From: Stereum hirsutum FP-91666 SS1
Lineage: Eukaryota; Basidiomycota; Agaricomycetes; Russulales; Stereaceae
Direction of reading: 5' to 3'
Length of the DNA: 64,000 nt
Assembly: GCF_000264905.1 (NCBI RefSeq)
Contig: NW_006763131.1
Span: forward strand, 1,041,253 to 1,105,252
Of the stretch, positions 45,176 through 56,575 are shown piece by piece. The notes under the pieces were generated by a model. That model was not told the origin of the DNA, ran no database searches, and saw only the letters and a program-made list of their open reading frames with translations. Both the position numbers and the translations under genes were made by a program. The stretch's first letter is position 1; each line of letters starts with the position of its first letter.

Positions 45176-46896
45176 ATGGGCTATACTACACTGGTTGCCA
45201 CCCTAGTGTTGCTGGTCAGCCAAGTACGCGCCTCTAGTTCTGCTCCGTCTGACTCTACGGACTCTGGGAGTCCTGCTTCCTCTTCTGCCGCTCCGTCTAC
45301 CTCCGTCCAATGGACGAGCCCCGCAGCGGGAGACACGTTCGGCCCTGGTGAACGTATCAACATCAAGTGGCAAGCCCCCGGAAAAACTTCATCACCATCG
45401 TTTCGTGTCTGTGAAGAAAGTGGGGATTGTGGTTCGACAATATGGCCGCAGATCCAGCAGACTGGCGAGGTTTACGCCACAATAGTGTGCGTATTTTGGC
45501 TTTAGTTCACCTCACGAAGGGAAACTAATTTCTCCTAAATTCCCCATTCAACAGGACAGCACCCAAGGCAGAGACACAATCTGGATACTACCTCCAGATG
45601 ACAGATGATACGGGGCAAGTGACGAACACGCCTGTTTTCAATCTCAGCCGTGAGTATTCTCTCTTTTGCGTGCCGAGGCCATGTATCTGACGTGTCTCCA
45701 TAGCAAATCCTCAATCTGCTTCTACGGCATCCAATACTGGCACCGCTGAGCCTCCTAGCGCTGACACTGGCAACAACGACCCGCCAGCTAGCCCAACTAC
45801 AGTATCCACGCCAGCGCCCCCCAATGCACCTAATCAAGACCCTATGTCCATACCCGCCACTCCTGTAAATTCGACCGAACCCGTTACGCACTCCCCGATA
45901 TCCGCCGCAGTTACGCACAACCAACCTCCAACATTGGCCCTCGCTATTCCTCTGTCTATCGTCGGCGCCATCCTCCTTGCCGCCCTCGTGCTCGCATGTC
46001 ACCATCGGCGCAAGCTAGCTGTCGATCGAGCAAATGAGGCCATACTCCTCCGAGACGCTGAACGGAGCGTCAGCGTGCAAGGCTTTGGTGGGTTCCACGG
46101 CCAGGCTGCACTGGACGAGCTGTCGAGACGGTCGAGTCTTGTCAGCAGCGAGTCTACTAGATTCAACGAGAAGGCGCCGCTTCCCAAGCTCGATATGGAC
46201 GTTGAAAAGGCGCTTCTCATCAGTGCCCTTTTGACCAAGATGAACGGACCATCCGACTCCCCCGCAGACACCCGCCCATCTTCCATTCGCACGTCTCTTC
46301 CTCCACCCTCGCCACCCCGCGAACCAGAACCACGGGCATCCACGCGCCAGCCGTTCCCCGCGCACCTTATTCCAGGTCTCTCTCTCAATCGCGAAATTCC
46401 AGCACCCTCTGCTATGCCGTACCAAAGCGTCCTCAGTCGTTCACAGTCGCAGAAACTCTACCAGTCAGGTTTGGAATCGGCTCCATCACTAGCGACTATT
46501 CCGGAATCGGCATCGATAACCTCGGACGTCCTCTCATCGTATCTCACTTCACCAGTACTTGATCTTCACAAGGACACATCTGTCGAGTCTACTCATCCGC
46601 AGGCTCCGCCTACGGTGCCGACTTTCTCAAGGTGTACGACCTGGGCCACACTCCCCATTCCACCTGCCCTACGCGTTCATCCAGATTCGGTAGGGAGGAA
46701 AGTGGTCAAAACGATGCCTTCAAGGGAGGAGGAAGGAGACAATCCCATAGATCGCGTGAGAGCTTGGGCGACCTCCGGGACTTCACTGTACAGGAACAAT
46801 TCGTCGGCCTCGACGTTGGTCGCTTCTGCGTCTCTGGGCTCTGCAGACCGTGAGAAACCTCTTCCTCCAAACCCGTCTCAGGCGACTCGTGCATGA
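45176..46896 (+). CDS. Kre9/Knh1-like secreted domain with a membrane anchor
   Basis: Three exons are inferred, the first starting MGYTTLVATLVLLVSQVRAS (a signal peptide). A Ser-rich linker follows, then an Ig-like domain of the fungal Kre9/Knh1 N-terminal type: VQWTSPAAGDTFGPGERINI, KWQAPG, with FRVCEESGDCG supplying two cysteines, and YYLQMTDDTGQV. A long Ser/Thr/Pro stalk, likely O-glycosylated, leads to one transmembrane helix (LALAIPLSIVGAILLAALVL) and a basic stop-transfer HHRRK. The cytoplasmic tail of about 280 residues is rich in Ser and Pro. The outside-in layout suggests a cell-surface protein tied to wall structure or sensing. A specific role is not shown. Confidence 0.75.
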
Positions 46897-47386
46897 CGCA
46901 TTGAAGGAAATCGACGTGATGCTATGCATAAAGTAGCGTTTATTGGTCTTCTCGTGTCATTGAATAATATACTCGTTCTTCGATGGAATTCCCTGCTACT
47001 GCGATTCCGAAGCTGTTCTAGTCGACCAGTCAGAATTCAGACTGGGTTCGGTTGAATGTTCACGGACACCCAACAGGGCGACAGGCAGGCCTGGAAATAA
47101 TAAACAACAAGGCGCAGACTTAAACGCGCGTACTTCATAAGGAACTTACACCGCTAAATTGCACTACAATTGGACACAGACAGACCACAAATGGAAGGAT
47201 ATACAACGCGTGGATATGAGACAAAGGGTGAACCAATAATAACTGATCTGTGCACAAGAGTTGACCACGGGATAGAATGGCAATTCGCTTGAGAGGTCGA
47301 TGTCGAATTAGTTGATAGAGCGACGAGGGTGCACGGAACAGTGGAAAGGAAGGTTCGGGTAGAGAAGACGGCAGTGGTAACGCTTG
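46897..47386. other. Convergent intergenic region before VPS4
   Basis: The 490 bp lie between two convergent stop codons and should hold only 3' ends. Confidence 0.45.
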
Positions 47387-49188
47387 TCATGCACCATCAG
47401 CGCCTATACAACCACATATAACGAGGTCAGTTCTGTAAGACTTGAGAACAGAATGTAGGTGACACTTACCACTCTCCTTCGTCCATTCATCGTGCTTCCG
47501 GATATCCTCTTCGTTCACTGTCGGACGCACGCTATCCAGTGACTTCACGAAGTCTGCAAACCGCAGTGGTGGTTCCTGCAACTCTTCGCTCTCGACTTCG
47601 GTCCAGCTCTTCTCCACCGCGTCCGGATCGCCGGGAGAGCATGGAGTCCACTGTGTCAAATTTGGATCCTTTTCTGAAGGTACCGGCTTGAAGTGTGTGG
47701 CGGAAAGGACTTTGCGGACGGGTTGCATGAGGGCATCACGGACGACGACGGCGATATCTGAGCCGGAATATCTGTCACATCACGCAATAGTCAGCCAAAA
47801 AGCGACACCATCTTCGATTGGCAATGTACTGACCCTTCTGAATTTGCCGCCAGAGTGCGATAATCCTTCTCTGAGAGTTCGCAAGGTGTGGTACCGACGT
47901 GTATCTTGAACATGTTCTTCCGGGCCTCGATACCTGGAAGTGGGATGTAAATTCGCTTCTCAAACCTAGCAGCTTGCATGGATGAGTTGGAGCTCTCAAA
48001 AGACATGTATCGAACTACGCACCGACGCTTGATGGCGGGATCCAGTTGCCATGGAATGTTCGTGGCACCGAGAACAAGAACACCCGTGTCATCGTGGCCC
48101 ACGCCATTCATCTGCACCAAGAACTCCGTCTTGATTCGTCTTGAACCCTCTGATTCTCCTTCGTTACGCGTCCCTGCGAGAGAGTCGACCTCGTCGATGA
48201 AGATGATAGCTGGCTTTGATTCTCGTGCCATTTGGAACAGCTGCTTGACCAGCCTGAGGTTTCCCCATTCATCAACTCGCGCATTCCCTCATCCATGCCA
48301 AGGAAACTACGCACCGTTCGGAGTCACCTTGCCACTTACTGACCAAATCACTCGAACTGACACTGAAGAACGTGCTCTTCGCCTCGGTCGCGACTGCCTT
48401 CGCCAAATAACTCTTTCCTGTCCCCGGAGGTCCATATAGCAATATGCCTCGCCAAGGCGTTCGTTTTCCGGTGAAGAGATGAGGGAATTTGATAGGTAGA
48501 ATGACGGCCTCCTTCAGGGATTCCTTCGCGGCCTCGAGCCCAGCGACGTCATCCCAACGAACATTTGGCTTGTCGACGATGATAGCACCAGCAAGTCCTG
48601 CTCGCAGTTTCTTTATTTCTGGGTCCACGTCTCCGTCTTCATCGTCTTTCCTGCATAGCCAAATATCATGAGCACGTACAACGATATAATTGATGGATGT
48701 CAGAGACAAAGGACTGCAAGAGAATGGAATGTAAATGGACGCACTTCTTTCCTCCTCCCCCTGTGCCACCGTTTGCGACACCATCAGCACCCATCGCACG
48801 CTTAGAGCGTTTCTCTGTCGCCGCCTGAAGGTGCTCCTTGAGTGTTTCTGCTCGCGCGAGATACTCGCTGATCTTGGTCCGAATCAGTGCTTTCGACTTG
48901 TCATTCCTCTCGTCTATATAAACGCAAGTCAATGCATGAGGTTTGATATGGAGCCATATGTAAGACCGCTGATTGCCCGAGGAATGAATAGAATAGGCGC
49001 ACATTTGAGAGCAAGCATGAAGTAGTCAAGGGCATTCTGATACTGTTTATACGCTTCTGCGTAGTTCTGTTTGGTGTCTTCCTCGATAGCGCGTTGAACA
49101 AGTTCAATCGCACGCTGAGCATGTAGCATTATCAGAGCAAGAACACGAGGGTTACTACCATACTCACATCGAGATTGTTGCCTGACAT
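47387..49188 (-). CDS. VPS4: VPS4, ESCRT-III disassembly AAA ATPase
   Basis: This ATPase pulls apart ESCRT-III filaments after membrane scission at endosomes. The start is MSGNNLD, followed by the MIT domain [20 protein letters not shown] and YFMLALK. A linker ([16 protein letters not shown]) leads to the AAA core: Walker [16 protein letters not shown], pore-loop [11 protein letters not shown], Walker [20 protein letters not shown], sensor [20 protein letters not shown] with the arginine fingers. The C-terminal helical/beta region includes [20 protein letters not shown] and WTKESG, ending GADGA. About seven introns are inferred. The gene looks complete and typical. Confidence 0.95.
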
Positions 49189-49821
49189 AGCTAGGGGGCG
49201 GAGGGGAGGATGACGGGGAGAATGAGGGGCAACCGCGACAAGCTCGAACTGCTTTGCCCGCTGCGATCAGTTTGTCCGGGTCCCGGCCGGAAATGCTTTC
49301 CCAATCCGATAGCATTTGACCCGTACCACCTCATCGTCATGAACGCCTTTGTACATGATCATAGAGTCCGAATGATAAAGGCTCTTTAACTTTGACTGAG
49401 CACCTTTGTTTGATTGTAGACGAAGCACTCAAGACTCAGACCTCGTGCTCGATGGCCTTTCGTACGTTGTTTGGTGCCACAGGGGCGCCACATCAGACCT
49501 GAGGTGGACATCTAACTTTGAGGATTCGTGTCATTGTAGGCAACTCCTTTGATGAGTTAGCCAGGCACGGTTCCATGTAATTAGCGAATTTATGGAAATC
49601 TTCAAGCATGCTTTGACTGCCTCACGATATGGATCAACGATAATATCTGAATCACAGTGCGGTTGCAATCACGAATTTACGACTCTGTAACGATACACCA
49701 CGATAGATATAACTTGAAAGAGCAACAAATAAATAAAATGAAGATCATGAAGAATCATACCCATCCCAACAAAAAGAACGAAGTAGGCTAATCGCTGTCT
49801 CTGTCGCCACACATACCCGGT
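49189..49821. promoter_or_regulatory. VPS4 upstream region
   Basis: The 633 bp hold the VPS4 promoter and the 3' end of the secreted-protein gene, both on the minus strand. Two GCCACA words lie at about 49475-49491. The right part is AT-rich. No other gene is seen. Confidence 0.45.
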
Positions 49822-50535
49822 TCATGCAAGACAGCTATTTGATGCAAAGACAGTGAAACCTTGAGTTCCAAAAGCTGTTGGGGTCTATTTGAAGCAGATA
49901 ACGCCACATACCTATAATCGTCACTCTCCTTGACGGTCATCGGTGCTGATGCAGCAGCATTTCCGTTCGCGTCCTTGATCACGATAGCGCTGATGCAGGA
50001 GGAACGGAGGCGTGGTAGTCAGTGAAAGCACAACATTGTCTCCTTTCGCTTACATACATAGAGGACCCAGCTGCAAAGTTAGGCGTCCAGGTCAGTGAGT
50101 GACCGTTCTGCGGGCCCAAATATTCGAGCTGATTAAGTTCGTCAGGGGGTGCCAAAGTAACTGAGAACGACCGCCTACCGGAGCCGCCTTGGGCGTCCCA
50201 CCTGTCAAATGAAATAAAGCCATGATGTCAGAAAGAGTGCATAATGCAAATACGACGTTATAGTCACCACGAGTGATATGGGCAACGAATGGCTCAGACC
50301 CTCCGGACCATGTTATGGTGGCGGGCTCTGTAAAGAATCTGGTCAGGCCATGATCTGCAAGGTTGTGGGAAATCTGAAGGATCTCACTGCACTGAGATAT
50401 GCTAGCACTGATGGATATTAGAATACGATGTATTCGAGACTGTCAGTGAAGGAAGACGAACGGGGTGTGAACAGCGAACTGGCCGATGCGGAAGAAAGCC
50501 AACAAGCCAAGGGCAGCCAGGGTTCCCAGAGCCAT
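49822..50535 (-). CDS. Small secreted Ig-like protein of the basidiomycete Ser/Thr-rich family
   Basis: The gene is broken into about six short exons and was assembled by hand. The start MALGTLAALGLLAFFRIGQF is a likely signal peptide. The next recognisable segments are PATITWSGGSEPFVAHITRG, GTPKAAP, LEYLGPQNGHSLTWTPNF, AIVIKDANGNAAASAPMTVK and, as the favoured ending, ESDDYSCLA. The order WSGG, LEYLGPQNG, SLTW, V.KD..G is the pattern of a family of small secreted beta-sandwich proteins found in mushrooms. Function is unknown; a wall-related role is possible. The last intron has several possible acceptors. A MITE lies 150 bp upstream. Confidence 0.55.
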
Positions 50536-50675
50536 TGAAAAGCCAGATCAAGAATCCAGCTGATGACCAGTAACTTTCGCAGAGAGCTAGTAGAAAGAAA
50601 GGAAGATGGGGACCTATACAAAGCTTGTGACAGCGCTCAGAGGGGCTTCAAACGCCATTACACAGCACGGTGTCG

Positions 50676-50683
50676 AGCACACC
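50676..50683. repeat. Target-site duplication, left copy
   Basis: AGCACACC directly precedes the left terminal inverted repeat and is repeated exactly at 51132-51139 after the right one. Confidence 0.85.
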
Positions 50684-51131
50684 AGGAGGGGGGCGTATTG
50701 GTATCGAGGTTCGATCCTTATGCGTACAGTTTTGGTGGCAAATGCGACGCGAGGTCTGATCCTGTGCGTACATGACTGGCCTGGATTTGCCTCTTGGTCC
50801 GATCCCTTGAACTGCCCTTGTGCGTACGGAAAGTTGGCAGGACTGCCTAGGTCTGATCACTATGCGTACAATTTTGTTGTATGTGTTCAGGCTTGGTCGC
50901 CAACCTTCACTCTCCAACACTATACGCCACTGCACAGACCATTCTGTGTCAAATTGACGGTGTTTTAGGTGTTCGTCTGGGAGAAGGTCCAATCCCTCGT
51001 GAGTACGGAAGGCGCCCTTATTTGGACTACCCGATCCACAAAAGTACAGCAATCCTCCCAAACCTTGAGTACAGAACTACCCGAAGTTTGGGTTTTGGGA
51101 TCGGACTTCCGTACCAATACGCCCCCCTCCT
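50684..51131. mobile_element. 448-bp miniature inverted-repeat transposable element (hAT-like by target-site size)
   Basis: The ends form 34-bp terminal inverted repeats (50684-50717 and 51098-51131). The outer 20 bp, AGGAGGGGGGCGTATTGGTA, match perfectly, and the inner 14 differ at only four places. A perfect 8-bp direct repeat flanks the element, as left by hAT and P superfamily transposases. There is no room for a transposase, so it is non-autonomous. Inside are four forward copies of a unit of the form TCYGATC followed by TGCGTAC (50711-50727, 50755-50771, 50798-50827 with an insert, 50852-50869) and a weaker fifth (50988-51006). These may be subterminal transposase-binding sites, but that is inference. 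The clean ends suggest recent insertion. Confidence 0.85.
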
Positions 51132-51139
51132 AGCACACC
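51132..51139. repeat. Target-site duplication, right copy
   Basis: AGCACACC, identical to the left copy at 50676-50683. Confidence 0.85.
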
Positions 51140-51487
51140 TTTCAATGTTATCCCCGGGTGGCACCTCGCGCACGATTTCCGTTCAGCCCAAGTGTATCAC
51201 AAATGTCAGAGAAATAAAGACGAATCGCAAAACAGGTAGAGAATGTAGTATTGGTGGGCGGGGCTGCCACCGTGCACGTGGTGACGGTTCCCGATGAATG
51301 GCTGACTCACGACAAGCTCAAACTTGCGCCAACAGGAACTTTCCACCGCCACCCATCGCCACACGCAATATTTGCGCACGGGCGAGCGCTGAGCCTCGCT
51401 TCATCCACGACCACCATCTTCTTCAGTCTCTAGGCTTCCGTGCTCAGCAGAACTATACACACAACGAAATACGAAAGTGCTGTTCTT
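51140..51487. promoter_or_regulatory. Promoter of the FN3-like/coiled-coil gene
   Basis: About 350 bp between the transposable element and the start codon at 51488. GCCACAC-type words occur near 51347-51364. No gene is seen. Confidence 0.45.
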
Positions 51488-53765
51488 ATGTCCCAAGACT
51501 CCAATCCAAATAATCGTTGGCATTCAATTCGACCATGGACGCCAAGGCTCTCGCTCTCCGTCCGAGAATTGACCTCCGTCTCCGCCACCTTTATCCTCTC
51601 ATCCCTCTCAGCCCACACAAATCTGTCTCTGATCTTAGATGGCGATGATGCTCACTCTGATGACGAAGATGACGGAGCAGGAGATACTTCTCCTGGACAG
51701 CCCGTCGCCTCCGGCTCTCGGTCTCAGCGCATCATCTCTGATGCTTTGTCGAAGGGCCTTTCAGTCACTGTGAACGGCGCACCTTGGCAGCGTGTGCTCA
51801 TACGAGTAGACGACGAAGCGGACGAGGCGGTAATTATCATATATGGGCTTATGCCTGGCCGGCAGTATGATATCGAACTGGGTGTCATCCCGGGTGAAGA
51901 GAGGGTCAAGGGTCAGATCACGACCGAATCCCAACGTGCGTTGCCTCAAATTTTCTCAGACCATCATTCAATTAGTTCAATGCAATTTACTCACTCCAGC
52001 CACACATCCAGACAACGACACCAGCACAGATCACGCAGACCGCATTCCCTCTTCCACCTCTCTTCCGACCTCTCCTCCATCCCGTCCCCCCTCCCCAACA
52101 CCCTCAATCTCCACAAACCACCAACCTCTGCACACAACGCAACCCACCGCCCAACCGACCATACCCCAAACCATCGAAGAATACATCGCCGTCTTAAACT
52201 CCAACCTCGCCACCCTCCAGTCCGAAAACGCCACCCTCCTGAGCACACTCAAGCAAACACGGCGAGACGCACAAAAGTCGTCGTCTGCGCTCCGTTCGGA
52301 CATCACCTCGTTGAAGAAGGCGTCTCAGAAGCATTCGACGGCTGATGCGAGGGCGAGACAGAAGGTGAGAGCCTTGGAAGAGGCGATGAAGCAGGCTGCA
52401 AGGGGCAAGGAAGAGGTGGAGGAAGAGACGGTGGGAGTTGAGGCGGAGAGGAAGGAAAAAGAGGAAGAATTGGCGATTGTGGAGGCGAGGTGTAATGGGG
52501 TCAGGGATCGTGCGGCGGAGTGGAGAGCTAGGAGGGAGAAGGCAGAGGCGGATCTTGTAGCAAGGTTGGCACCAGGGAAGGCCGAACTGGCGAGTTTAGA
52601 TGCGAAGGTCGAGAAGTTGAGAGCTAGGAAGGAGAAGTTGGCTGGCCAGGCGCCGACGGAGTTGGATGAATTCGGGAATAGCTCGAACGACGAGGCAGAA
52701 GACACATGGGTTGCAAAGGACGAGAAGGAGGCGTCCTGTGGAAATGAGGAGGACAGTGCGCCCAGTCAGGATTCAGCCACTCTCAGTAGTGGTCTCGTCG
52801 GCGAGCTGGAGGACAAGCTACGCGAGCTACAACTAGAACGTGAACAGATCGAAGCCGATCCATACGGCTACGTCGCCTCTTCGCATCCCAACCTCGACGA
52901 CGACGCTATAATCCCCTCTGAACAGTCCCTCCCCGATCTTGCCTCTGTTTTCAGCAACGCACCCATTCCCATGCCCATCTCCATGCCCCCATCCACGTCC
53001 AACAGCAACAACACTGCCTTCCTCCACAATCCCCGCCTCCAACCCCCACACGTCCCGTTTAATCTCAATCCCGTCCCCAGGCCCGGCCTGCACGCATTCG
53101 GGCTCTCGCCTCCACACACGGTAAATCAACACCCTCATGCGCCACCACATCTCCAACACCGTGTCCCCCCAATGCTCAACAAACGCCACATCCCCTTCAT
53201 CCCACTGCACCACACCCAACACCAACACCACCCCCGACACTCCCTGAACAACGTCAACATGAACGGATTCAACATCAACCCAGGCATGAACCCCATGGTC
53301 AACCCCCCGAATCTAGTCAATGTCAATAGTGGCGGTAGCGGGAACGGAGCAGGTGTTGGCGTCGGCGTCGGTGTCGGCGGTGCAGGAATACAACCACCCC
53401 GCCCCATCGGCCCAGTGCAACGTCCACATTCACATGCTCCTCCTTCTGTGCACCCCATAGGTCTCGGCGCCCAACGTCTACCCGGAGTGCCCGTTCTAAA
53501 CGCCAATATCTCAAACCCGACGAAACACTCCCCACCACTCTCCATGTCCACCGCCAATCCCAATCCCCAAGTCGGCTTATCAGGCCTCTCGAGCTCATCC
53601 TCTCTTCAGGGCCCGCCGGGTCTGGGAGGATCGACGTTATCGGGCCTGGCACCCCCTTTCGAGCCTGCGTCCGTGAGGAGTACTATCGGTCCTGGCCAAC
53701 AGCAGGGACAGGGACAGGGGCAGGGGCAAGGACAGGGACAGCAGATGGACGGGCCATGGCAGTGA
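51488..53765 (+). CDS. FN3-like and coiled-coil protein, unknown function
   Basis: Two exons are joined at about 51936 and 52001. The N-terminal part (start MSQDSNPNNRWHSIRPWTPR) contains a beta-rich stretch with LSVRELTSVSATFILSSLS and later IIYGLMPGRQYDIELGVIPG, which looks like a fibronectin-type-III fold interrupted by an acidic loop (DGDDAHSDDEDDGAG). The central part is a long coiled coil (TIEEYIAVLNSNLATLQSEN, RQKVRALEEAMKQAARG). The C-terminal half is Pro/Asn/His-rich and disordered, with a Gly-Val run and a Gly-Gln repeat. It ends MDGPWQ. The layout suggests a scaffold or adaptor protein. I cannot name a family member. Confidence 0.75.
53705..53741 (+). repeat. Hexanucleotide minisatellite encoding Gly-Gln
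   Basis: About six tandem copies of GGRCAG or GGGCAR encode a GQGQGQ tract at the C-terminus of the coiled-coil protein. Length variation between strains is likely. Confidence 0.75.
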
Positions 53766-54612
53766 GGTTGGTTGTGGTAATTTCGTTCATGGTTTAGAGA
53801 TGAGATACACACGTACAGGCAGACTGTCCTCCAATAGAATTGCTTTACGATTTTTACGTTGACGCTTACGAATACGCATCAATTATTTATTGTGCATTTT
53901 TTCGGTTCTTTTTTTTCATCGCCACCTCACTCGAGACATCGTATAGACATCGTATATAGTCGCTATACAGTCTTGATCATCCTTGACCATTGCATGCATG
54001 TCTACACGATACAGCCCACATGCACCGAACAGGATGACTAGAAGTCCGCATTTGTCATTGTGCCACACGAACCCGGACAAGGACCCGAAACACCACAACC
54101 ATGCATATTTGACCACGAACGTCTGACCATACCGTGTCCTGTATCCATCCATGCCTGTACTGGTACATCATGTCCTTAACCTGAGATCCAGGTATCAACA
54201 TCGACAAATCACTCCATCCCGCGCACCACGGCCGGCCAAGATGACTGCAACTAAATATATCGCGTACACGCCGGAACAGGAGGACTACTTACGACACTGA
54301 CACATCAACGACGACGACAAAGGGGGTGGGTGATACGGATGCGTGATATGGGATATGGATGCACGATCCGAGTGAGACACATGCAGCAGGAGAAGGAGAC
54401 GAAGAGGGATTGAAAGTAAACGACTAAAAAACTGTAGAACTATGTCACTACTAAGGGCCCGTATGTAAGACTAAAAGCGTCGCAAAGTAAAACTAAGCAG
54501 GAGAGAGGAAAGTAAAGATGAGAGAACGAAACCGAGTAAAGATACGACTCAAGAAAACACTAGACTACTACCACCGTCCGGCGCACGCACATCCACAAAG
54601 CACATTAATCCT
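53766..54612. other. Convergent intergenic region, 850 bp
   Basis: This gap lies between the stops of the coiled-coil gene and the kinase gene. It contains a short direct repeat GACATCGTATA (53936-53957) and a long A-rich stretch (54410-54570). No gene is seen. Confidence 0.45.
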
Positions 54613-56575
54613 CTACGGAAGCACCGCGACCTGTGCCTGCGCCATCGCCTGCGCATACACATGCACATGACTCGGTTTATTCACCGTATGGCAGACCTCG
54701 ATGCCCTCCACCCAGGGGTGCTTGATGCACTCCTCGATCAGGCCCCTCTGCTTCGGGTCCGGTTCGAGCATTCTCCTGATCAGGCTTCTGCACGAACGCG
54801 GCGAGAGGTTATTGATCGTGGGCGGGCAGGCCGACTGTGCCGGATTGGCGCACGCGGCGGTGTAGGAGGCGTAGAGCTGATCGGAGGTCTGCGCGACGCG
54901 CCAGGGGAGCTCTTGGAAGTGCAGGCAGTAATAGACGATGCCGACGGCCCAGATGTCGACTAGGCGGGCGTCGTACGCTGCATGAGCGAGCAAAGATCGA
55001 AAGGAGTTCCGGGAGGGAACCCAGGAGCAGAAGGAAAAGAAAGCAAAACAGAATTAGGTGCATGCCAGGATGAATGGCGCACTCGGCTTACGTTTGCCTA
55101 GGAACTGCTCGGGCGCAATGTAGGGCTCGCTACCACACAAGCCTGTCGACATGTGGATGGTCGCCTCCCATGGCAGACGGTACACCGTCGAGGCGCCGTA
55201 GTCGCCGATCTGGAAGCGGACGACGGCTCAGTCAGCACGTATTTTTAAATGGAGTGAGATGCGTACCTTGAGATGGCCCTTGGTGTCGAAGAACAGATTC
55301 TCTGGCTTGATATCACGGTGGGCGACGCCCTGACTGTGAAGATAGTGGACACCGCAGAGGATTTGCTTGAAACAACACTCGATCTCGCTCGGTGACATGT
55401 GGCCCTTCTTGATGGCGGCGTAGAGGTCTCCACCGGGACAGAACTCCATGACTTCGCACCAATGTTGTTGCTCGTCCTGGACGAGGTCGACTGTCTCGAC
55501 GATGTTGATGTGGTGGAGGGTGGACGATATACAGAACTCGGCAGTCAGTTTCTTGACGTATTCTTTTTCTGTTTCATTTTTTCTTCTTTTCCGGAACTCC
55601 TGCAGATCTTCGTCAGCAACGAAACACGAGCTACGAGAAGGGAGAGAGACGGACCTTTACAGCGTAAAGTTTCTCTTCTGTTCGGTCCCACTTGTGAGCG
55701 AGGCGGACGACGGAAGTGGCGCCCTTCCCGATCGCCACCCGCTCGCAAGTGCCATACTTCTTCAACAGACTCTGCGTGCTCTCGCCACCCGCGGTGGACT
55801 TGCCTCCACCGCCCTCGGAATCGGACTTCTTGCTGCTGGCCGAGCGGGCAGAGCCCTTGCGAGTGAGCTTGGGGCCGTTAGCAAGCAGCTCCTTGAGGGT
55901 GAACTTGTGTCCCCCGGTGTCCGAGTTGATCGACGGGGGGCCCTTGGAGCGTGGACCGGGGGAATGCTCGACGACGGGTGTGGAAGGAGCGCTGTTCTTG
56001 TCCTTCTTTGAGAAGGCCTTCGTGACGGAAGCGGCTACGAGATGAGGGGGAGAGCGGATGGCAGAGATGTCGGGCCTGGATCCGGAGACACTCGGTGCTC
56101 GGCTCGGAGCCTGGCTGGGAGGACGAGTGGAGGGCATGCTCCATGTACCGTTCTCGGACGGCGAGGGGGACTCTGCGGGCGAGGGCGTCATCGACTCCGG
56201 GGCTGAGCCGGCACCGTTGTTTGCTGTGGCCATGGGCTGGGGCGGGAGGACGAGGCGCTGGAGATCGCGGACGGTTGTGCCCGGCTGCTTTGGGTGAGCG
56301 TGTGCGTCTGGAGGCGGGAGGGGGATCGAACTGTGCTCGGCATTGTGCGGGCGTTGGGGAGGAGGAGACTGAGCAAAGTCGTGGGCGCGGGGAGAGGCAG
56401 AGTGCTTGGGAGGGCCCTGGGTGGGCGTCGTTGCGGAAGCGGCGGTGGCTGCTGTGCCGTTCTGGCGGGCGCTGTGGGTGTTGTTGGGGAGGCCATGGGG
56501 AGGCTTGTCCGAACCGTCCTGGCCGTCGTCAGTGGTGGCCTGGGCGGCGTCGGGGGCAGCGTCGGTGACGGCCAT
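54613..56575 (-). CDS. Ser/Thr protein kinase of the HAL4/SAT4-NPR1 type
   Basis: Four exons are inferred. The N-terminal 260 residues (start MAVTDAAPDAAQATTDDGQD) are Pro/Ser/Ala-rich. The kinase domain has the glycine loop CERVAIGKGATSVVRL, the ATP-binding Lys in LYAVKEFRKRR, the catalytic loop GVAHRDIKPEN, the metal-binding motif as IGDYGAS, and the activation region GLCGSEPYIAPEQFLGK. Then PYDARLVDIWAVGIVYYCL and RMLEPDPKQR complete the lobe. The combination CGSEPYIAPE and YDxRLVDIWA is typical of the fungal HAL4/SAT4 (HRK) group, which regulates ion transporters and nutrient permeases. DFG is replaced by DYG, a mild change; other catalytic residues are intact. Confidence 0.88.

Noticed and set aside
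50703..50720. RNA polymerase III B box in the MITE
   Set aside because: GGTTCGATCC lacks one base of the B-box consensus and there is no A box; it is part of the terminal repeat and subrepeat unit.
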